Source: Sideroxydans sp. (GTDB lineage: Bacteria > Pseudomonadota > Gammaproteobacteria > Burkholderiales > Gallionellaceae). Taken from it: DNA of 64,000 bases. Within the stretch, counting starts at the first letter, position 1. Every line of letters begins with the position of its first letter. The position numbers were made by a program, and so were the translations under genes. Below are positions 1-10,342 of the stretch, in pieces. The notes below the pieces were generated by a model. That model saw nothing but the letters and a program-made list of their open reading frames with translations, had not been told where the DNA came from and searched no databases. The stretch spans positions 1 through 64,000 of the forward strand of contig JAQTUV010000002.1 in the NCBI GenBank assembly GCA_028707175.1, read 5' to 3'.

Positions 1-1230
1 TGACCGCACCCAATACCGAGCCACTCACGCTCGCGGATGTTGCGGATGTTGTGCCGTCATACACTTTGCTTAGCGTGCCGCCGATGCTCGCAGTTGATGT
101 CAGCGCTTTGGTGCTGATCGTCACGGCAGCATTCGCTGCGTTAAGTGTGGGTAGTTGGTAGTTGCTGGCGAGGCCACCGGATAGGTCGGTGGCATCAGCT
201 AGGGTGAGTGCGCTGATGTATTTGTTTGCCGTCGCTACGTGTGCATCGTTCGCCGTTGCGCCGCTGTACGTCAGCGTTTCGCCTGCGATACCTGTGCCCA
301 GCGTCACCGCACCCGTTAGGCTGGTGGTGCCGTCGTAGGTCTTGCTAGCTGACAGCGTCACGGACTTAGCCGTGATAGTGGCAGCCACATCCACGCTGGT
401 GGCGGCCAATACGTAGTCAGAGATCGCTGAGCTTTGACTGCCAGCGATGCCGGTCAGACTGACGCCAGAGACCGTGACTTTGTTCGCTGTGGTTACGTCT
501 TTGCTGTTATAGGCTGCACCCGTGCTCGTCACACTCGCTGTGGTGTCTCCCGTTACCAATCCCGAGAAACCCCAGCTTGGGGTAAAGCCTGTTGGGGCAG
601 CTAGTGTGCCGTCGTAAGTCTTGCTCACGCCGGTGTTGGTTAGGCTCAGGGTGAGTGTTGCCTCTGTGATGCTGGCCGTAGCATCGGCAATCGTTGGATT
701 GCTAAAGCTGTAGTCGCTGCTCAGGCTGCCGACCGTGCTGCTGATGATGTAGCCAGCATTGCCGCTTGCTGAAATGCGGTTAGCCCCCACCACGTGCGCT
801 GAGTTATACGCCAACGTTACGCCGCTGGTGTCGAGCGAGAGGGTGTCGCCACTGACTGCACCCGATACCGAGCCACTCACGCTCGCGGCTGTTGCGGATG
901 TTGTGCCGTCATACACTTTGCTTAGCGTGCCACCGATGCTCGCAGTTGATGTCAGCGCTTTGGTGCTGATCGTTACGGCGGCATTCGCTGCGTTAAGTGT
1001 GGGTAGTTGGTAGTTGCTGGCGAGGCCACCGGATAGGTCGGTGGCATCAGCTAGGGTGAGTGCGCTGATGTATTTGTTTGCCGTCGCTACGTGTGCATCG
1101 TTCGCCGTTGCGCCGCTGTACGTCAGCGTTTCGCCTGCGATACCTGTGCCCAGCGTCACCGCGCCCGTTAGGCTGGTGGTGCCGTCGTAGGTCTTGCTGG
1201 CTGACAGTGTCACTGTCTTGGCGGTGATAG
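1..1230 (-). repeat. Near-identical 852-bp-period direct repeat in the YDG/MBG region of tpsA
   Basis: Bases 1-378 recur almost unchanged at 853-1230, offset by exactly 852 bp (284 codons), with only scattered single substitutions. The unit encodes two YDG modules, and a third, diverged module lies between the copies. Because the offset is a multiple of three, gain or loss of a unit would keep the frame. The repeat runs into the left edge, so further copies may exist beyond it. Confidence 0.9.
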
Positions 1231-4200
1231 TTGCCGTTCCGCTGGCACCAGTTAGCGTGTAGTTGTTGGCAAGGGTACTGCCGAGGGTGAGCCCATTTAG
1301 CGTGAGCGTTTGACTGCCCGCATTCACGTTTTGGCTAGCAAAACTAGCGCTGCCAGTCACGCCGCAGGTTGCCAGTCCACTGGCGCAGTCACTTCCAACC
1401 AGATTGCTGGCGATCAGTGCGCTGACTGAAATGCTCGTTGTGCCATCGTATACACGACTTCCAGATAGCGTTAGAGGGCGTTTGTCGATGTTCAGAGCAC
1501 CGTTAACGTAAGTGAAGCTGTAGTTGTTGCTGGTCAGACCAGTGGGCACGATGGTGTAGGTACCCGAGTTTGTCGCCGCTTGGCTGGAGCCAGAAAAAGA
1601 CAATGTGCCGCCCAGTACGCTGCTGCTTTCACCATTGGCGAAAGCACTATAACCAACGCTATAACCGCCGCCATAGGTCGCACCGTCATAGACCTTGTTT
1701 GCAGTATTTGCAGTGACCGTCAGAGGCGCTTTGGCCTGGGTATAGGTGGTGGCCGTTGAGTAGGGATTGAGAATGAAATCCAAAGCATTCGCGCCCGTGA
1801 AACTCAAGCCACTGAGATAGGACAGGCTGTAAGTGCCCGGCGTTGTCGTGTTGCCAATATCAAGGCTGTAGTGGGCTGTCCCCGTGGTGCCGCTCAATCC
1901 AGCGTAACTACCCGTACCCAATGTGATCGGGTTGCCTAAAGCATCAACCAACTGGTATGCCGTCGATGCGTTGCCGTAAGTTCCCGAGCTGGTTGATTCC
2001 TTCACATAGATCTGAGTCGGTGGGGTCGGAATTGATTTCAATGTTGGCCGAGAACTGACTCCCCATTCGTTCGATGAGAAGCCTGAAGGCAACACCGTGC
2101 CGCCCGAGGTGTTCAATGTTGAGGCGTTATAAACGCTAGTGCCTGTGCCACCGGTCATGGAACCGACTGTGCTCTGCGTGGTGTACAGCCGATCAAACGT
2201 CCCGGCAAGTGCAAACCCAGCGATACCCCCGAAGGAGCTGCCATTGCCGACCACATTACTCCACGAATAGCTGTCTAGGATGGAGTTACCCGACGAGAAA
2301 ACCACGCCCACCAAACCGCCGGTGCCGTAGTAACCGCCATGACTTCCTTCGACGATTGAACCGGTTGAATAACCCTTGCTGATCGTGAAAGCGACTGTGC
2401 TGCTGGTTGTCAGTGTGTGGGCCGTAAGCACATTCGTGTTAATGCCGATATCGCCAATCAAACCACCAATGGCAAGGTTGCTTGAGTACGAACCTTGTGA
2501 ACTGACGTTAGCCAGACTGTAGGAGCGTGACAGATTCATGGTCCCGCCGTTCTGGCTGCCCACTAGACCGCCAGCGAAGAAGAATTTCTGGCCGCTGCCT
2601 GCCGTCGTTGAAATAGTCCCCGTACTCCAGATGCCGTCGAGCGTAGTCACCGATGATGTTGGCGCGCCCGCGCCGCCGACATTGCCGATGACACCGCCCA
2701 CTCGGGGCTCGGTCGTATTGGCACTCGTGCCGAGATTAGTCGAGTTGGTGGTGATGCTCATGTTCGTTACGCCCACCTGACGCACCGTGGCGCCATTCAC
2801 TTGGGCGAACAGACCGAGATTGCCACCGGCCGTGTTGCTGATGGTCAATCCATCAAGGGTGTTGCCCAAACCATCGAACTTGCCGGTGAACGTTGGGGTG
2901 TAAAAGGCCGTCGAATAGCTTGTGCCCGCCAGCGACAAACCGTGGCCCAGCGCGTAATTACCGCTGGCGCTCATGCCTTGTAATGCCGTCACGTCATTCA
3001 CCACCGTGTAGCTGATATTGCCGAGCGTCAGTGTCGGCGCACTGCCGGTGAGTTGGATAGTGTTACGGTTAGCTAGGTTGACAAAATAGCTCGTGCCCGC
3101 TGTCGGTGCCGTCGTACCGTTGGTGCCACCGTAGAAAATATTCAGCGCAGCGGCGGCATTGGAGGCAGCCAGATTGGCGTTCACAAAAATGTTGTTGCCC
3201 GCCTTCAACGTCAGGCTGTTGGCGTGGCTCCAACTCATATTGCCAACCACTTGCAGGTCGGATCCCGTACCCGCCTGAGCAACCAGGGGATCATTCCAAG
3301 TCGACAGCCCGCCGATCTGAACTGCCCCAGTAGTGCTGCCACCTAGAGTGATGCTGGAGAATCCATCCTGTAACCAAGCCAACTGATCCGCACCAATCTG
3401 CACCGTGCCGCTACCCGTACCGATGCCCAGCGTGGCGCCAGTAGTCTTAGGCTGGATTTGCAGCGCGCCCGTCGAAATGACATTGGCACCCAAAGCAAGA
3501 CTGTCTGTGCTCAGTGTGATGTTGCTGCTGCCCGCGTTGATAGCTTGCGTGGTTGTCAGCGTTCCCGAAGTCAGCGCAACCGCGCCCGTGGCCGTAATGC
3601 CGTTGGTGCTGCCCACTGAACCGATGGTCAGCGCATTGCTGTCGGTATAGGTCAGGCCGCTGACACCGCTCGCGGCTAGCGTGTTCACGTTGTTGCTAGC
3701 ATGGTCGAGCGTGACGTTGCCCCCCAAGAGGAGCAAATTGTCCGCCACGAGGTAACCGCTGACACCGTCGGTGATATTGCCACTACCGGTGAGTGAGATC
3801 GTGCTGTTGGTGGCGGTCAGTGCCGCGTTGACGGTGATATTGCCGCCGTAGATGTTGATCGGGCCGGTGATGTTCTGTGCACTGCCCACCGTGATGTCGG
3901 CGGTGTTGCCCGCTTTACCCAGACGTAGGCTGGAGGGGTTGCCCGAGATGCTCAACCCGCTGGTGGAAAACGCACTGCTGAAGCTGGTTGTCAGCGGTTC
4001 GATCACGAGCGCACCGCTGGATTGCAATGCCCCTGCGAGCAACAGCGTGTCGGACGTGAGCGTAATGTCACTGCTGGAACTGGCGACCAAATTACTGTCA
4101 TAGCCGATGACGGAGCCTGCCAGCATCCGGATGCCAGAACCGATATTGGGCGACGAACCCACCGTACCGTTCAACGAAATGGCACCACTGGTCGAGAGAA

Positions 4201-7200
4201 TATTGGTGCCTGAGCCCCAGAGGTAAATACCGCTATTGTCCTGGTTGTTGCTATTGCCACCCCCGTGCCCAACGATATTAATCGCGCCGCTACCGGATTT
4301 GATGACGCCGGAGGCCATGCCGATGCCGGTGGTATAGCGGTTTGTCAATCCGGCCCCACCCCATCCGTTGAGGCTGATGGTTCCGGCATTGTTGGTCTGA
4401 ATGACGGGCTGGGAACCGGTACCAATGAACCCCAGCAAAATCCCTTCACCACCTGTCGTCCCCTGACCATTGAGTACGATATTGCCACCCGTTGCCGAGC
4501 CTCGGGCATCCAGTGTCGTGCCCAGTGTTGTCCAGATGCCGCGCTGTGCCGACGCACCTGTCCCCACGGCATAGGTGGTGGTCGGCGTCAGGCCGCCGCC
4601 CAAGGTGATATTGCCGCCGTTGCTGGTGATGCTCGCACCTGAATACATGACAATGCCGCCGGAACCACTGCCCGTACTGTTGGCATCGTAGGTCACACTG
4701 CCGCCATTGGTGGTGACCGCCACGCTGGCGGCCTGCAAGATATTACCGGTGGCCTGCGCCAGAATCGCTGTATTGCTGGCCGTGCTGGTCAGATTCGCGT
4801 TGAGGTTAATGTTGCCGCCGTAGATGTTGATCGGGCCGGTGATGCTCTGTGCACTGCCCACCGTGATGTCGGCGGTGTTGGTGGTCTTGCCAAGAGTCAA
4901 ACTACTGATGCCGCCAGCCAGAGTCAAACCACCTTGCGACCAGGTTAAAGCGCTGGTGAAACTGTTGCCGTAAGGTGCTACGGTGACGGCACCCGAAGTG
5001 TTGATCGCTAACGTATCAGCCGTCGCAATCGCATCGGCTTCGATCAGCACATTACTCGTTGAACTCGTGACAACACTGCCCGCTTTGGCGCCGAGATAGA
5101 CCCCGTTGCTGCCATTCCAGTTTGAAATGTTGAGGCCACCTGCGCTCCGGCCGATCAGGCTGATATTGCCGCTAGCCGCCAGCACATCCACCCCTGTCAG
5201 CCGAATGTCGGTTGGAGAAGTGCCAGTCGCTTGGCCGTCCAAGGTGACCGAGCCCGTGCCCGTCGCCGCAAAGATATCGCGGTTGGTGCTGGTGCCATCA
5301 ATTGCCATTGCAAAGTTGGATGTTCCACCGGAAGCGCGTCCCACGATCAGGACATTTCCATTCGCCGTGGTGAACGTACTAGATGCCACGTAGCCGTTGC
5401 TGCGCCAAGCGGCCAAATCCATACCGAGGGTCACGACTCCACTCACTGCCGAAACCCCGACGAGCGTCAAATCACCAGAAGTACCGGCATTGACGGTCAG
5501 CCCTTGGTAGGCCCCAACACCCACCGGCCCCCCGCCCACGAGTGTGGTCGCCTTGCCGTGGATGGCGATGTCGCCACCGCCTGAATACAGATTGATCGCA
5601 GCGTTGTGTCCCACTCCCGTGTCATTGCCGAACAAGACACCAGTTTGAGCATTGAGGCTGCCTAGGTTGACAGCATAACCATCGGGCCTGCCGTCACTGG
5701 CAAGCAATCCGCCATCCAAGCTGTTGCTACCAGAGGCCGCACCGCCATCGTCGAGACCGCCCGCCAGCGTGATGCTGCCACCGCCGCTGGCAGTGCTGGT
5801 GTTGCCCGCAGTGCGGTCGCTGGCTGTACGGCTGTCGAGCGTCCTGTTGTCCGTGACTTGAATGCCACCCGCACCCGATGCATCACTATCCGCCCACAGT
5901 GTGATGTCACCAGCGTTGGTGACTAGGTTGGCATTGGCAATGACATTGCCCGATCCCTTGAGCAAGATGTCCGCGCCCGATGCCGTGCTGGTCAGGTTGG
6001 TATTGACGGTGATGTTGCCGCCGTAGATGTTGATCGGGCCGGCGATGCTAATCGCGCTGCCGATGGTGATGTTCTGGGTATTGCTGGTCTTACCGATGGT
6101 CAGACCAGTAAGCAAGCTGCTCAAAACAGAAGCAGAAGGCACTGTAAAAGCAGATGCAAACGAAGTGCCATAAGATTGAAGCGTAAGCTGTCCTGTTGAG
6201 GCAATCGCGCCTGTCAGCGATAAAACATCTCCGTTAACCGTGATATTGGAAGATGAACTCGCAATGGTGGAGCCTGATTTTTGCCCGACGTTGCTACTAA
6301 TATCCACCGCTGAATAACCTGCACCATAGCCTGTCCCAGTCAGCGCAATCGCACCGGAGTTGGCTAGTACAGATGAACCAGTATCTACTTTCACGCCTGA
6401 ATTTTTTGCACCACTGCCAGTGATATTGATACCACCGCCATTTGTCGCCAAGATACTTGTGCCACCCCATAGATAGACACCCCAAGCATTCAGTGCAGCG
6501 GCGGTTATAGCTGTGCCGTCCAGAGTGATAGCATTTGCCGAAGTGGATGATGACCTAAATACAGAAGTCCCTGTGCCACTAGTTTCAATCCCGTTACTGT
6601 TACCCGATGTTGCTTGAGCATACCCATATAGACTCAGCAAACCACTACCGCTATCTACGGTCACACTCCCATGTGTACGAATACCATTCGTACTGGCGCT
6701 AACGTAATCAGTTGACGCATAGTTAGTTACGGCACCTGTTGTACTTTTTCCTCGGATAGCAATATCTCCGCCATACGAGTTCAATGTCGCCGCATCTAGC
6801 GTGACACCATTACCCATGGTAGTGGTCATCCCCATAGCGTAGCCAGTCGTTCCCAAATCGCCTTGGGCTACATTGCCGCCAGAGAGGATGATATTTGCCG
6901 CAGAGGTGGTCGAGATACTACTGCCCGAATTCAGCCAGATATAACCACCGTTTGTGCTGTCGCTATCCGCCCAGAATGTGACATCCCCACCTGTTGTAGA
7001 AATAGATTTATTACTAGCCAGCGTTATGGAACCCGAACCCTTGAGCAAAACATCCGCACCCGATGCCGTGCTTGTCAGATTCGCGTTGACGCTGATATTG
7101 CCGCCGTAGAGGCTGATCGGCCCATTGACGCTTAATGCATTGGTACTAACAACATCTTGCGTATTCGTACTTTTACCGACAGTGAAACCGGATAACGTTG

Positions 7201-10200
7201 ATGGAAAGTAGAACCAAGCCGTATCGACACCTTGACCAAAGCTGGCATCGCTGGATTCAAATGTGAATGTGCCGGTGGTGGAAGTGATGGTTGGGCTTTG
7301 GCCAACACCCACAGCCCAGCTCATTGTCTCACCGCGCACCACCACATTGCCGCTACCGGCACTCATGGTGGTGTAATCCAGATCCAGCAGACCAGCACCG
7401 TTTGCATCGGCATCAGCAATAAGCGAGAGGTTGCCGTTATTTGTCGTGATCGTTTTTGCCGTATTGGCGGTAGAGATATTGCCGTTCGCGCTGATCAAAA
7501 TCGTTGCGCCGGAAGCTGTTGCGGTGAGGCTATTGTTAAGCGAGACATTTCCGCCATAAATGCTGATCGGCCCCGCAACACTGCTTGGGCTATCAACGGT
7601 GATATTGCCAGTTGCGTTGAGCGATAGGGCTTGGTTTGCGTTGGTGATGGTGAGCGCACTCGCAGCGACGCGCAAATCAGCGGTGCTGTTCGCAGTCAGT
7701 GCGTTGTTGTAGGTCTGCGCGCCCGTGGTGACCAGTGCCGAACCGTTGATGGTGGTTGATGCAGCATTCACGGTAAGTGAAGCCAGTGCCTTGCTGCCAC
7801 CCACGCCTCCATCAATCGTCACTTGGCCTGTTCCGGCATTGATGGTGACAGCGGAGGATGCCAGATTGGTTTCGCGAACGTAGCCGAGTACGGCGTATTG
7901 ATTGGTGCTCGGCGTAGCACTGAAGGTGGTATTGGGTGTCAGGTCATTCCACAACCCTGCCGTGCCGAAGAATTGGCCTGCCGACTCGTTGCCCGCTAAA
8001 GTGCCATTGGGTTCACCTGAGCCAAAGTTTGAGTAGTAGCTGGCTGTCGTTGTACCGCCACCTCCGGTGCTGTTTTGTGTGTAGAACTGCGCGCCAGCTT
8101 CAGGCCCGTCGGCCCAGGTCCACGCAAAAGTAGACGTGGGGTTGGCGCGGTAGGCTCCGATCCATCCGCCTTTATAACCGGCAGCCAAGCCAGCAAGGGC
8201 ATTCTCCAGACGCGAGGTGATGGTCACCAGATAGCTGTTGCCTACGGCTGCCCCACCCGCCGTCCCATTCTTTGCATCGGTTCTGGCCCAAGTCCACGAT
8301 TGCGTACCATCTGGGCCATCCACATAGGTGTAGAGATTGCCCGAGTTGAGGACCCCGTGCAGTCCGACATTGCCGCCGCCGCTGTCAAACGTTATTCCGC
8401 CGGTGTTACTGACGATGGTTTCGCCATAAATATCCAGTGCGCCACCGCCTGTGGAAATCGTCTGAGCCGAGACGCCATTAAAATACACATCACCACCCAC
8501 CAGTACCGTACTGCCGTTGATACTGGCTGTCTGGTTGTTACCGAACTTCAGCCAGCCGCCGTTGGTATTGAGGCTGGTGCTGGTCACCTGCACGATGCCA
8601 TCCCCTGAGTTGTCCGAGTCCGCCCAGAGTTGAAGATTCAATAATCCGCTGCTTGCGTTGATCGTTGCGCCGCTTTGCAGCGAGATGTGCCGCGCCGCTT
8701 TCAGTGTGAGTGTTGCGTTGCCCCCCAAGGTTTTGTTGATGGCAGCCGTCACCATAATGTCGCCGGCATCCGCAGGGTTTCCTGATGAACCGTAACTGCT
8801 GTTAGTGAGCGCGGTATCCACCGTCACACTCGTGCCGCTATTCAAGCCACTATTGGCGTCACCGACTATGGCTGAAATCTGGGAAGCACCGATCGTGTAA
8901 CTGTAGGGATCGATCAACCACTCACCGCCCGCCCCCGCTGGGGCGCCAGCATTGACTTTTGCACCATCGATGCCGACTTGGTGGCCTGATGTTTCGACCT
9001 GTCCGCCATTGCCGCCCAGCGGGCCGCCGAGTGCGGTGATGCTGCCGTTGACCGTGGTTTGCGAGTCGGCGTTATGCACATCACTCCACAACACAACTTT
9101 GCCGCCGTTGCCTTGTTGCGTTGCACTAGCATCAATACGAGCACCTGCCGCCATGGTCACGGTTGTGGCTTGGGCGATGTCGCCGCTGCCTTGCCAGTCA
9201 CCACCGATGTTGACGCTGCCACCACCAGTCGCACCCGAGGCGTTGATGCTGGCGTTGTCTGTGATGAGTACGTCGTGAGCGGTGGCGATGAGGGTGCCGC
9301 CGTTGCCGGTGGTGGATGAAACATCCACGGTGCCGCCGATATTAGCGGTTCCCGCCGTTGTCCCTGCCGATAGGATGATGGTGCCGTTTTGATTCTCTAC
9401 CGCGTGTGCCTCGAGGATGCCGGTGTTGTTCACGACGCTGGCGAGCAGTGCATTCTGTGCGCCGGCGGTCATGACGATTTGCCCGCCATTGGCTTGTATG
9501 AGGCCGCCGTTTTCGGCGAGGTTGTCTAGGGTGCTTTGGTCAACCTGCATGTGCGCCAATCCGCTGCCGTTGAAGGTGAGCGTGGCGGCGCTGCTCGCGC
9601 CCAGTACGACGCTGCCGAGTTGGGCGACGATGCTGCCTTGGTTGCCAACGTGATTACCGAGTAATGCGACATAGCCGCCGTTGGCTGCGTTGATCGTGCC
9701 TTGGTTGATGATGCTGCCGCTGCCATTGCCTGAGAAGGCAACGCTGCCGCTGCCTATTTGGGCATCATTAAAATCTAGGGTGGAGGCAACAAGGCCGCCG
9801 ACGTTGACTTGTGCGCCTTGTCCAAACAGTACGCCATTCGGGTTGATGAGCCACACTTGGCCGTTGGCATTCAGGTGGCCGAGGATTTGCGAACCGTTGG
9901 TATCAAAGATGCGGTTGACGGCGATAGCAGTTGCCGAGGGTTGCAGGTAGTTGACGGTTTCATTGGGGGATACGTTGAAGGTTTGCCAGTTGAGCGATAA
10001 GTTCTGTGAGGTTTGCTGAATGTTGGTGGTGCTGCCAGTCTGAGCGATGGTGCCGCTGCCTGATACGACTTGTCCGCCGGTGGGGGCGGCTTGCGCTAGC
10101 GGCGCTAGGCTTAGGGCTAGGGTTGAGATGAGTACTTTGCGCTTTGTGGCGCTCTTACCGCGTCCTTTGGTGTTTTCAGATACAGCAATCCATGTGCTGA

Positions 10201-10237
10201 GCACATGACTCCAAATAACACGAAAGATACGGTTCAT
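1..10237 (-). CDS. Giant two-partner secretion exoprotein (TpsA, filamentous haemagglutinin-like), C-terminus beyond left edge
   Basis: The frame reads open from an ATG at 10237 to the left edge, 3412 codons without a stop, so this is a 5'-complete, 3'-truncated gene. Residues 1-25 (MNRIFRVIWS..., WIAVSE) form an extended signal peptide region (ESPR); a hydrophobic stretch ends in AQA at about residue 50. A TPS haemagglutination domain follows, with the NPNG motif at residues 132-135 that TpsB partners recognise. A long beta-helix-like repetitive region comes next, then GLUG repeats (GGLVG, GGLIG, GGVIG; about nt 2200-2760) and at least seven YDG/MBG modules marked by K-x-YDGT (nt 50-1690). 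The expected role is a secreted, surface-exposed adhesin exported through a TpsB barrel. No tpsB is present in the window. A good ribosome binding site (AAGGGG) precedes the ATG. Adhesin function is inferred from family. Confidence 0.93.
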   Translation of the reverse strand, partial: MNRIFRVIWSHVLSTWIAVSENTKGRGKSATKRKVLISTLALSLAPLAQAAPTGGQVVSGSGTIAQTGSTTNIQQTSQNLSLNWQTFNVSPNETVNYLQPSATAIAVNRIFDTNGSQILGHLNANGQVWLINPNGVLFGQGAQVNVGGLVASTLDFNDAQIGSGSVAFSGNGSGSIINQGTINAANGGYVALLGNHVGNQGSIVAQLGSVVLGASSAATLTFNGSGLAHMQVDQSTLDNLAENGGLIQANGGQIVMTAGAQNALLASVVNNTGILEAHAVENQNGTIILSAGTTAGTANIGGTVDVSSTTGNGGTLIATAHDVLITDNASINASGATGGGSVNIGGDWQGSGDIAQATTVTMAAGARIDASATQQGNGGKVVLWSDVHNADSQTTVNGSITALGGPLGGNGGQVETSGHQVGIDGAKVNAGAPAGAGGEWLIDPYSYTIGASQISAIVGDANSGLNSGTSVTVDTALTNSSYGSSGNPADAGDIMVTAAINKTLGGNATLTLKAARHISLQSGATINASSGLLNLQLWADSDNSGDGIVQVTSTSLNTNGGWLKFGNNQTASINGSTVLVGGDVYFNGVSAQTISTGGGALDIYGETIVSNTGGITFDSGGGNVGLHGVLNSGNLYTYVDGPDGTQSWTWARTDAKNGTAGGAAVGNSYLVTITSRLENALAGLAAGYKGGWIGAYRANPTSTFAWTWADGPEAGAQFYTQNSTGGGGTTTASYYSNFGSGEPNGTLAGNESAGQFFGTAGLWNDLTPNTTFSATPSTNQYAVLGYVRETNLASSAVTINAGTGQVTIDGGVGGSKALASLTVNAASTTINGSALVTTGAQTYNNALTANSTADLRVAASALTITNANQALSLNATGNITVDSPSSVAGPISIYGGNVSLNNSLTATASGATILISANGNISTANTAKTITTNNGNLSLIADADANGAGLLDLDYTTMSAGSGNVVVRGETMSWAVGVGQSPTITSTTGTFTFESSDASFGQGVDTAWFYFPSTLSGFTVGKSTNTQDVVSTNALSVNGPISLYGGNISVNANLTSTASGADVLLKGSGSITLASNKSISTTGGDVTFWADSDSTNGGYIWLNSGSSISTTSAANIILSGGNVAQGDLGTTGYAMGMTTTMGNGVTLDAATLNSYGGDIAIRGKSTTGAVTNYASTDYVSASTNGIRTHGSVTVDSGSGLLSLYGYAQATSGNSNGIETSGTGTSVFRSSSTSANAITLDGTAITAAALNAWGVYLWGGTSILATNGGGINITGSGAKNSGVKVDTGSSVLANSGAIALTGTGYGAGYSAVDISSNVGQKSGSTIASSSSNITVNGDVLSLTGAIASTGQLTLQSYGTSFASAFTVPSASVLSSLLTGLTIGKTSNTQNITIGSAISIAGPINIYGGNITVNTNLTSTASGADILLKGSGNVIANANLVTNAGDITLWADSDASGAGGIQVTDNRTLDSRTASDRTAGNTSTASGGGSITLAGGLDDGGAASGSNSLDGGLLASDGRPDGYAVNLGSLNAQTGVLFGNDTGVGHNAAINLYSGGGDIAIHGKATTLVGGGPVGVGAYQGLTVNAGTSGDLTLVGVSAVSGVVTLGMDLAAWRSNGYVASSTFTTANGNVLIVGRASGGTSNFAMAIDGTSTNRDIFAATGTGSVTLDGQATGTSPTDIRLTGVDVLAASGNISLIGRSAGGLNISNWNGSNGVYLGAKAGSVVTSSTSNVLIEADAIATADTLAINTSGAVTVAPYGNSFTSALTWSQGGLTLAGGISSLTLGKTTNTADITVGSAQSITGPINIYGGNINLNANLTSTASNTAILAQATGNILQAASVAVTTNGGSVTYDANSTGSGSGGIVMYSGASITSNGGNITLGGGLTPTTTYAVGTGASAQRGIWTTLGTTLDARGSATGGNIVLNGQGTTGGEGILLGFIGTGSQPVIQTNNAGTISLNGWGGAGLTNRYTTGIGMASGVIKSGSGAINIVGHGGGNSNNQDNSGIYLWGSGTNILSTSGAISLNGTVGSSPNIGSGIRMLAGSVIGYDSNLVASSSSDITLTSDTLLLAGALQSSGALVIEPLTTSFSSAFSTSGLSISGNPSSLRLGKAGNTADITVGSAQNITGPINIYGGNITVNAALTATNSTISLTGSGNITDGVSGYLVADNLLLLGGNVTLDHASNNVNTLAASGVSGLTYTDSNALTIGSVGSTNGITATGAVALTSGTLTTTQAINAGSSNITLSTDSLALGANVISTGALQIQPKTTGATLGIGTGSGTVQIGADQLAWLQDGFSSITLGGSTTGAVQIGGLSTWNDPLVAQAGTGSDLQVVGNMSWSHANSLTLKAGNNIFVNANLAASNAAAALNIFYGGTNGTTAPTAGTSYFVNLANRNTIQLTGSAPTLTLGNISYTVVNDVTALQGMSASGNYALGHGLSLAGTSYSTAFYTPTFTGKFDGLGNTLDGLTISNTAGGNLGLFAQVNGATVRQVGVTNMSITTNSTNLGTSANTTEPRVGGVIGNVGGAGAPTSSVTTLDGIWSTGTISTTAGSGQKFFFAGGLVGSQNGGTMNLSRSYSLANVSSQGSYSSNLAIGGLIGDIGINTNVLTAHTLTTSSTVAFTISKGYSTGSIVEGSHGGYYGTGGLVGVVFSSGNSILDSYSWSNVVGNGSSFGGIAGFALAGTFDRLYTTQSTVGSMTGGTGTSVYNASTLNTSGGTVLPSGFSSNEWGVSSRPTLKSIPTPPTQIYVKESTSSGTYGNASTAYQLVDALGNPITLGTGSYAGLSGTTGTAHYSLDIGNTTTPGTYSLSYLSGLSFTGANALDFILNPYSTATTYTQAKAPLTVTANTANKVYDGATYGGGYSVGYSAFANGESSSVLGGTLSFSGSSQAATNSGTYTIVPTGLTSNNYSFTYVNGALNIDKRPLTLSGSRVYDGTTSISVSALIASNLVGSDCASGLATCGVTGSASFASQNVNAGSQTLTLNGLTLGSTLANNYTLTGASGTATITAKTVTLSASKTYDGTTSLTGAVTLGTGIAGETLTYSGATANDAHVATANKYISALTLADATDLSGGLASNYQLPTLNAANAAVTISTKALTSTASIGGTLSKVYDGTTSATAASVSGSVSGAVSGDTLSLDTSGVTLAYNSAHVVGANRISASGNAGYIISSTVGSLSSDYSFSNPTIADATASITEATLTLSLTNTGVSKTYDGTLAAPTGFTPSWGFSGLVTGDTTASVTSTGAAYNSKDVTTANKVTVSGVSLTGIAGSQSSAISDYVLAATSVDVAATITAKSVTLSASKTYDGTTSLTGAVTLGTGIAGETLTYSGATANDAHVATANKYISALTLADATDLSGGLASNYQLPTLNAANAAVTISTKALTSTASIGGTLSKVYDGTTSATSASVSGSVLGAV
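3832..7585 (-). repeat. Dispersed repeats encoding an 'IYGG' beta-helix module in tpsA
   Basis: A segment of roughly 40-75 bp, centred on a block that reads PINIYGG on the coding strand, recurs at about 3832, 4805, 6008, 7095 and 7545. The copies at 3832 and 4805 are nearly identical over about 70 bp; the others are more diverged. Spacings are about 970, 1200, 1090 and 450 bp, so these are duplicated beta-helix blocks of unequal length, not a simple tandem array. Confidence 0.75.
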
Positions 10238-10255
10238 GAGAATGCCCCTTAACTT

Positions 10256-10268
10256 ATCTCAATGAGAT
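10256..10268. promoter_or_regulatory. Dyad overlapping the predicted tpsA transcription start
   Basis: ATCTCA-A-TGAGAT is a perfect 6-bp dyad with a 1-bp centre. It sits where the tpsA transcript would begin, between the -10 element and the ribosome binding site. It could be an operator or a short 5' hairpin. There is no direct evidence of a binding protein. Confidence 0.35.
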
Positions 10269-10270
10269 TT

Positions 10271-10299
10271 TTTATACTTATAAATTCAATGCATTACAA
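10271..10299 (-). promoter_or_regulatory. Predicted sigma-70 promoter of tpsA
   Basis: Read on the minus strand, a -35 of TTGTAA (10299-10294) and a -10 of TATAAA (10276-10271) are separated by exactly 17 bp. Transcription would start near 10264, leaving a leader of about 27 nt that carries the AAGGGG ribosome binding site before the ATG at 10237. Confidence 0.6.
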
Positions 10300-10342
10300 A
10301 TTTTACGAAATAAGATCCGCGCGAATTTTAGTCGTTTTTCCA

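Noticed and set aside
1-1230. Direct repeats as a possible CRISPR array
   Set aside because: Repeat unit is 852 bp, encodes protein modules in frame and has no short spacer structure.
759-10000. Many plus-strand open frames opposite tpsA
   Set aside because: They are low-stop antisense frames opposite a repetitive, G/C-rich coding region. None has a ribosome binding site or a recognisable protein, and the tpsA frame explains the sequence.
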